From the NCBI GenBank assembly GCA_017479985.1, contig JAFVBL010000009.1:1-55968 (forward strand): 55,968 nucleotides of DNA, in the 5' to 3' direction. This stretch comes from Alphaproteobacteria bacterium. GTDB lineage: Bacteria; Pseudomonadota; Alphaproteobacteria; RF32; CAG-239. The notes below the pieces were generated by a model. It saw only the letters and a list, made by a program, of their open reading frames with translations, was not told where the DNA came from and did no database searches. A program made the translations under genes and the position numbers. Shown piece by piece: positions 53,484-55,968 of the stretch. Position 1 is the first letter of the stretch. Each line of letters opens with the position of its first letter.

Positions 53484-53678
53484 TTATTTTCCTAACTGTA
53501 AAATTTCACCAACACCCCAGCCGAGAACCACGTCGACGGCAAAGAAAAACGCCGTAGCGATTGCGACCAGAATAACAACCATTGTGCAAGCAGGCACAAC
53601 TTCTTTTTTTGTCGGCCAAGTCACCTTTTTCATTTCTTGTCTGACCTGACGCATAAACTGTAACGGACTCGTACTCAT
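53484..53678 (-). CDS. secE: Preprotein translocase subunit SecE
   Basis: The 64-residue SecE has the [20 protein letters not shown] amphipathic helix with the conserved KVxWP motif, followed by one span (residues 28-50). It clamps the SecY channel. Its ATG is 53678, preceded by AAGGG. Confidence 0.95.
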   Translation of the reverse strand: MSTSPLQFMRQVRQEMKKVTWPTKKEVVPACTMVVILVAIATAFFFAVDVVLGWGVGEILQLGK

Positions 53679-53717
53679 TTAATATCCCTTAAACGCCATT
53701 TATACAATATTGCCCTA

Positions 53718-53747
53718 TATATACAAATTTTCTTAAATGAATGTCAA
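53718..53747 (-). promoter_or_regulatory. secE-nusG promoter
   Basis: On the minus strand, TTGACA (53747-53742) and TATATA (53723-53718) are 18 bp apart. Confidence 0.65.
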
Positions 53748-53889
53748 GCGAATCTTTCGGAATATCAAAACATTTTTTCTTTTATGCCGAATCTGTGCAT
53801 AAAATTGCAAAAACTGTGTGTTATTATTGTTTGTGCTTTAATCCGCAAAAAGTGTTGTTATACTTAATTGCAGAATAGGAGAACTTGTA

Positions 53890-54459
53890 ATGACGATTGT
53901 TGCAATATGGTGTCGGCACAGCGGAGATAATGTTATCGGCGCCGGTTCGGGATTGCCGTGGAAGATTCCGTCCGATACCCGTCGTTTTCGCAATTTGACC
54001 GAAGGGCAAATTAAGGTTATGGGACGGCGAACATACGAAGGTATGCCGCAAAAGGTATTGATGGGCAAACGTGTGATTGTGCTTGATATTGATAATACGT
54101 GCGAAGTATTTGATAAAGAAAATCATTTTATAGTCGACAACGCCGAAAAATTGAAGGATTATCCGGAAGATTTGTATATTTCCGGCGGCGCATCCGTATA
54201 TGCCGTGTTTTTTACCACGCCGAAAATTATGCCCGACATTGTCGTTGATTGTGTGTATGGCGGTGAAATCTGCGCCGAGTCGAAAGATTTGATAAATATA
54301 AATGCCAGTGTATCGGTGTTGGAACAGAAATATTTTGCCTTGCCGCAACATTTTGAATTAGATGGCGTTACGACAACCGTATGGCTTAAAAAAGGTGACT
54401 TTGTCGAACAGTCGGTTGTCAAAAAAATTCTGCAATATTTAGAAACGGAAGGGAAGTAA
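53890..54459 (+). CDS. folA: Dihydrofolate reductase
   Basis: DHFR regenerates tetrahydrofolate with NADPH. The 189-residue protein has the substrate loop [13 protein letters not shown] with the catalytic Asp (SD), [11 protein letters not shown] near residue 43 and [13 protein letters not shown] near residue 96. The C-terminal end (about 20 residues past the usual DHFR end) is an extra tail. AGGAG lies 8 bases before ATG 53890. A TATACT -10 lies at 53859-53864. It is cotranscribed with thyA, with 1 bp between the genes. Confidence 0.96.
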   Translation: MTIVAIWCRHSGDNVIGAGSGLPWKIPSDTRRFRNLTEGQIKVMGRRTYEGMPQKVLMGKRVIVLDIDNTCEVFDKENHFIVDNAEKLKDYPEDLYISGGASVYAVFFTTPKIMPDIVVDCVYGGEICAESKDLININASVSVLEQKYFALPQHFELDGVTTTVWLKKGDFVEQSVVKKILQYLETEGK

Positions 54460-54460
54460 A

Positions 54461-55246
54461 ATGCAGCAATATTTAGATTTGTTGAAAGATATTATGGAAA
54501 ACGGTGTCGATAAGCTTGACCGCACCGGAGTCGGTACGCGTTCGGTTTTCGGGCGCCAGATGCGCTTTGATTTAAGTAAAGGTTTTCCGCTTGTAACAAC
54601 CAAAAAAGTACATCTCAAAAGCATTATTTATGAACTTTTATGGTTTTTAAAAGGTGATACCAACGTAAAATATCTGCAGGAAAACGGCGTGCGTATATGG
54701 AATGAATGGGCAGATGAGAACGGTGAACTCGGACCGGTCTACGGTTCACAATGGCGCAATTGGAACGGTGAAGGAATTGACCAAATAGCCCAAGTTATCG
54801 AAACTTTGAAAAAGAATCCGAATGACCGCCGAATGATTGTTTCGGCGTGGAATGTCGGTAAAATTTCCGAAATGCACTTACCGCCGTGTCATATGATGTT
54901 TCAATTTTATGTTGCAAGCAACAAACTCAGCTGTATGCTCTACCAACGCAGTTGCGATATGTTTTTGGGTGTGCCGTTCAATATAGCTTCGTACGCTTTG
55001 CTCACAATGATGGTGGCACAGGTTTGCGGTTATGAAGTCGGTGAATTTGTGCATACTTTGGGCGATACGCATATTTATCATAATCATTTTGAGCAGGTCA
55101 AGGAACAGCTTTCTCACACGCCGTACCCGTTGCCGCAAATGAAAATAAATCCGAATGTTCGGGATATTAACGATTTTAAATTTGAAGATTTTGAACTGAT
55201 AGGGTATAAAAGCTATGATACAATACGTGCAAAAGTTGCCGTGTAG
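54461..55246 (+). CDS. thyA: Thymidylate synthase
   Basis: ThyA makes dTMP from dUMP and uses methylene-tetrahydrofolate, giving DHF back to FolA. The 261-residue enzyme has the catalytic Cys143 in [24 protein letters not shown] at 20-31, and [21 protein letters not shown] in pieces near 164. Its ATG overlaps the purine-rich end of folA (GGAAG), which serves as ribosome site. Confidence 0.98.
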   Translation: MQQYLDLLKDIMENGVDKLDRTGVGTRSVFGRQMRFDLSKGFPLVTTKKVHLKSIIYELLWFLKGDTNVKYLQENGVRIWNEWADENGELGPVYGSQWRNWNGEGIDQIAQVIETLKKNPNDRRMIVSAWNVGKISEMHLPPCHMMFQFYVASNKLSCMLYQRSCDMFLGVPFNIASYALLTMMVAQVCGYEVGEFVHTLGDTHIYHNHFEQVKEQLSHTPYPLPQMKINPNVRDINDFKFEDFELIGYKSYDTIRAKVAV

Positions 55247-55311
55247 TATGTTATAAAATACTTTGAATATGTTTTCACCTTTTTGGTGATGGCCGAGAAT
55301 ATGGTCGGGAT

Positions 55312-55358
55312 ATATAAGATGACGTATTTTTTAATAAAAATGCGTCATTTTTTTATGC
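55312..55358 (+). terminator. folA-thyA terminator
   Basis: ATGACG and CGTCAT enclose an AT-rich loop and are followed by TTTTTTT. Between here and the tRNA-Pro (about 200 bp) I see only AT-rich sequence and no gene. Confidence 0.7.
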
Positions 55359-55564
55359 GGTGCAAAAATCGGCAAAATTATTCGGTATGTGTTTGATAAA
55401 TAAAACAGGAGCTTTCAACGGATAGGCACTTTGCTTTTTACAGGTTCTGAAATATTTAGGCAAGGTATAAATGCAAGAAAAATCAGGTTTTAACACCAAA
55501 ATCAGAATTTCAGTAAAAAATACTTGCAAAATAAAAAATATGATGTAAATATAACTTTGGTTGA

Positions 55565-55641
55565 CGGGGTGTAGCTCAGCCTGGTAGAGCGCTTGGTTTG
55601 GGACCAAGATGTCGCGTGTTCGAATCTCGTCGCCCCGACCA
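55565..55641 (+). tRNA. tRNA-Pro (UGG anticodon)
   Basis: A full cloverleaf is visible: acceptor CGGGGTG/CGCCCCG, D arm GCTC/GAGC, anticodon stem CTTGG/CCAAG with loop TTTGGGA, T loop TTCGAAT and encoded CCA. The T stem has one T-T mismatch. Confidence 0.97.
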
Positions 55642-55647
55642 CATTTG

Positions 55648-55690
55648 ACGAAAGCCTCCAGAGAGGATATTCTCTAGAGGCTTTCTTATT
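55648..55690 (+). terminator. tRNA-Pro terminator
   Basis: GAAAGCCTC and GAGGCTTTC form a perfect stem with an extra AGAGA/TCTCT pairing inside, followed by TTATT. Confidence 0.8.
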
Positions 55691-55751
55691 GAAAATAAAG
55701 GATTTTTTCCTTCTAACAAAAAGTTCGAATAGAGCAATTTTAGAACTTTCC

Positions 55752-55945
55752 GGTTCATCGTCAAAGTTGGGGGCAAGAGTAAAAAATTATAAAAGTTAAA
55801 AGTCATCAGGTTGACCTCGTAATTAAAGTTTAAGCACATAAAATTCTAGGTTCATCGTCAAAAGTGGGGGCAAGAGTAAAAAATTATAAAAGTTAAAAGT
55901 CATCAGATTGACCTTGTAATTAAAGTTTAAGCACATAAAATTCTA
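55752..55945. repeat. Tandem 97-bp repeat, two copies
   Basis: Copies at 55752-55848 and 55849-55945 are nearly identical, with a few substitutions. The copies start GGTTCATCGTCAAA and end CATAAAATTCTA. The sequence has no protein-coding signals and no variable spacer. No gene is visible from 55691 to the end of the window. Confidence 0.9.
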
Positions 55946-55968
55946 ACACGCAAGCGATAATTTTCAAA

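Noticed and set aside
55353..55607. Minus-strand frame running into the tRNA-Pro
   Set aside because: It starts inside the tRNA and has no ribosome site.
55752..55945. CRISPR array
   Set aside because: The whole 97-bp unit is repeated with no variable spacers, and no cas gene is visible.

Overview
The window is about 56 kb of single-copy chromosomal sequence (moderate GC by eye) from a Gram-negative bacterium, most likely an alphaproteobacterium. Supporting signs are a DUF2155 gene behind mlaD, the order rpmH-rnpA-yidD-yidC-ysxC, an AapJ-like amino-acid binding protein, MlaC/MlaD, a FadL-type porin and alpha2beta2 glycyl-tRNA synthetase. Pilin-like proteins with a PilS-type N-terminus and a moderately reduced gene set recall uncultured gut Alphaproteobacteria; that placement is inference. 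Genes use ATG with AGGAG-type ribosome sites, and many have TTGACA-17-TATAAT-like promoters.

Layout. 1-4.5 kb: the end of an unknown gene, a structured RNA or leader, a membrane-anchored unknown protein, a MATE exporter, a peroxiredoxin and a 47-codon membrane peptide. 4.7-9.9 kb: glyQ-glyS, anmK, htpX. 10-17.2 kb: a lipoprotein with a thioredoxin-like fold, an operon of a Usg/Asd-like protein plus a large MscS channel, several unknown genes and a parvulin foldase. 17.3-25.3 kb: secA, a membrane protein, a 99-bp tandem repeat, then rpmH-rnpA-yidD-yidC-ysxC and a gene interrupted by an in-frame stop. 25.4-33.5 kb: ssb, aas, a FadL porin, cysS, gltX, mlaC. 33.5-36.6 kb: an orphan amino-acid binding protein, tRNA-Trp with the scar of an integrated element (3'-end duplication plus integrase N-terminus), a type IV pilin and a patch of dispersed repeats. 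36.6-43.7 kb: an M50-like membrane protease, an LD-carboxypeptidase/Mur-ligase operon, a TetR regulator, two mlaD paralogues and DUF2155. 43.8-47.8 kb: a Gld-like ABC system. 47.9-56 kb: a frameshifted ankyrin gene, a truncated acetyltransferase, a MIF tautomerase, YjbR, a helical-repeat protein, secE-nusG, folA-thyA, tRNA-Pro and a 97-bp tandem repeat.

The genes fit three themes: envelope building and stress (SecA, YidC, SecE, HtpX, parvulin, MlaC/MlaD, Aas, FadL, MscS), cell-wall recycling (AnmK, LD-carboxypeptidase, MurC/Mpl ligase), and core translation and nucleotide genes. I see no complete mobile element, CRISPR array or defence island. The most unusual items are the pseudoknot-like RNA ahead of the first complete gene, the tRNA-Trp integration scar, the LD-carboxypeptidase with Cys in place of its nucleophilic Ser, the Asd-like protein without its catalytic Cys, and the two tandem repeats of similar period (99 and 97 bp).
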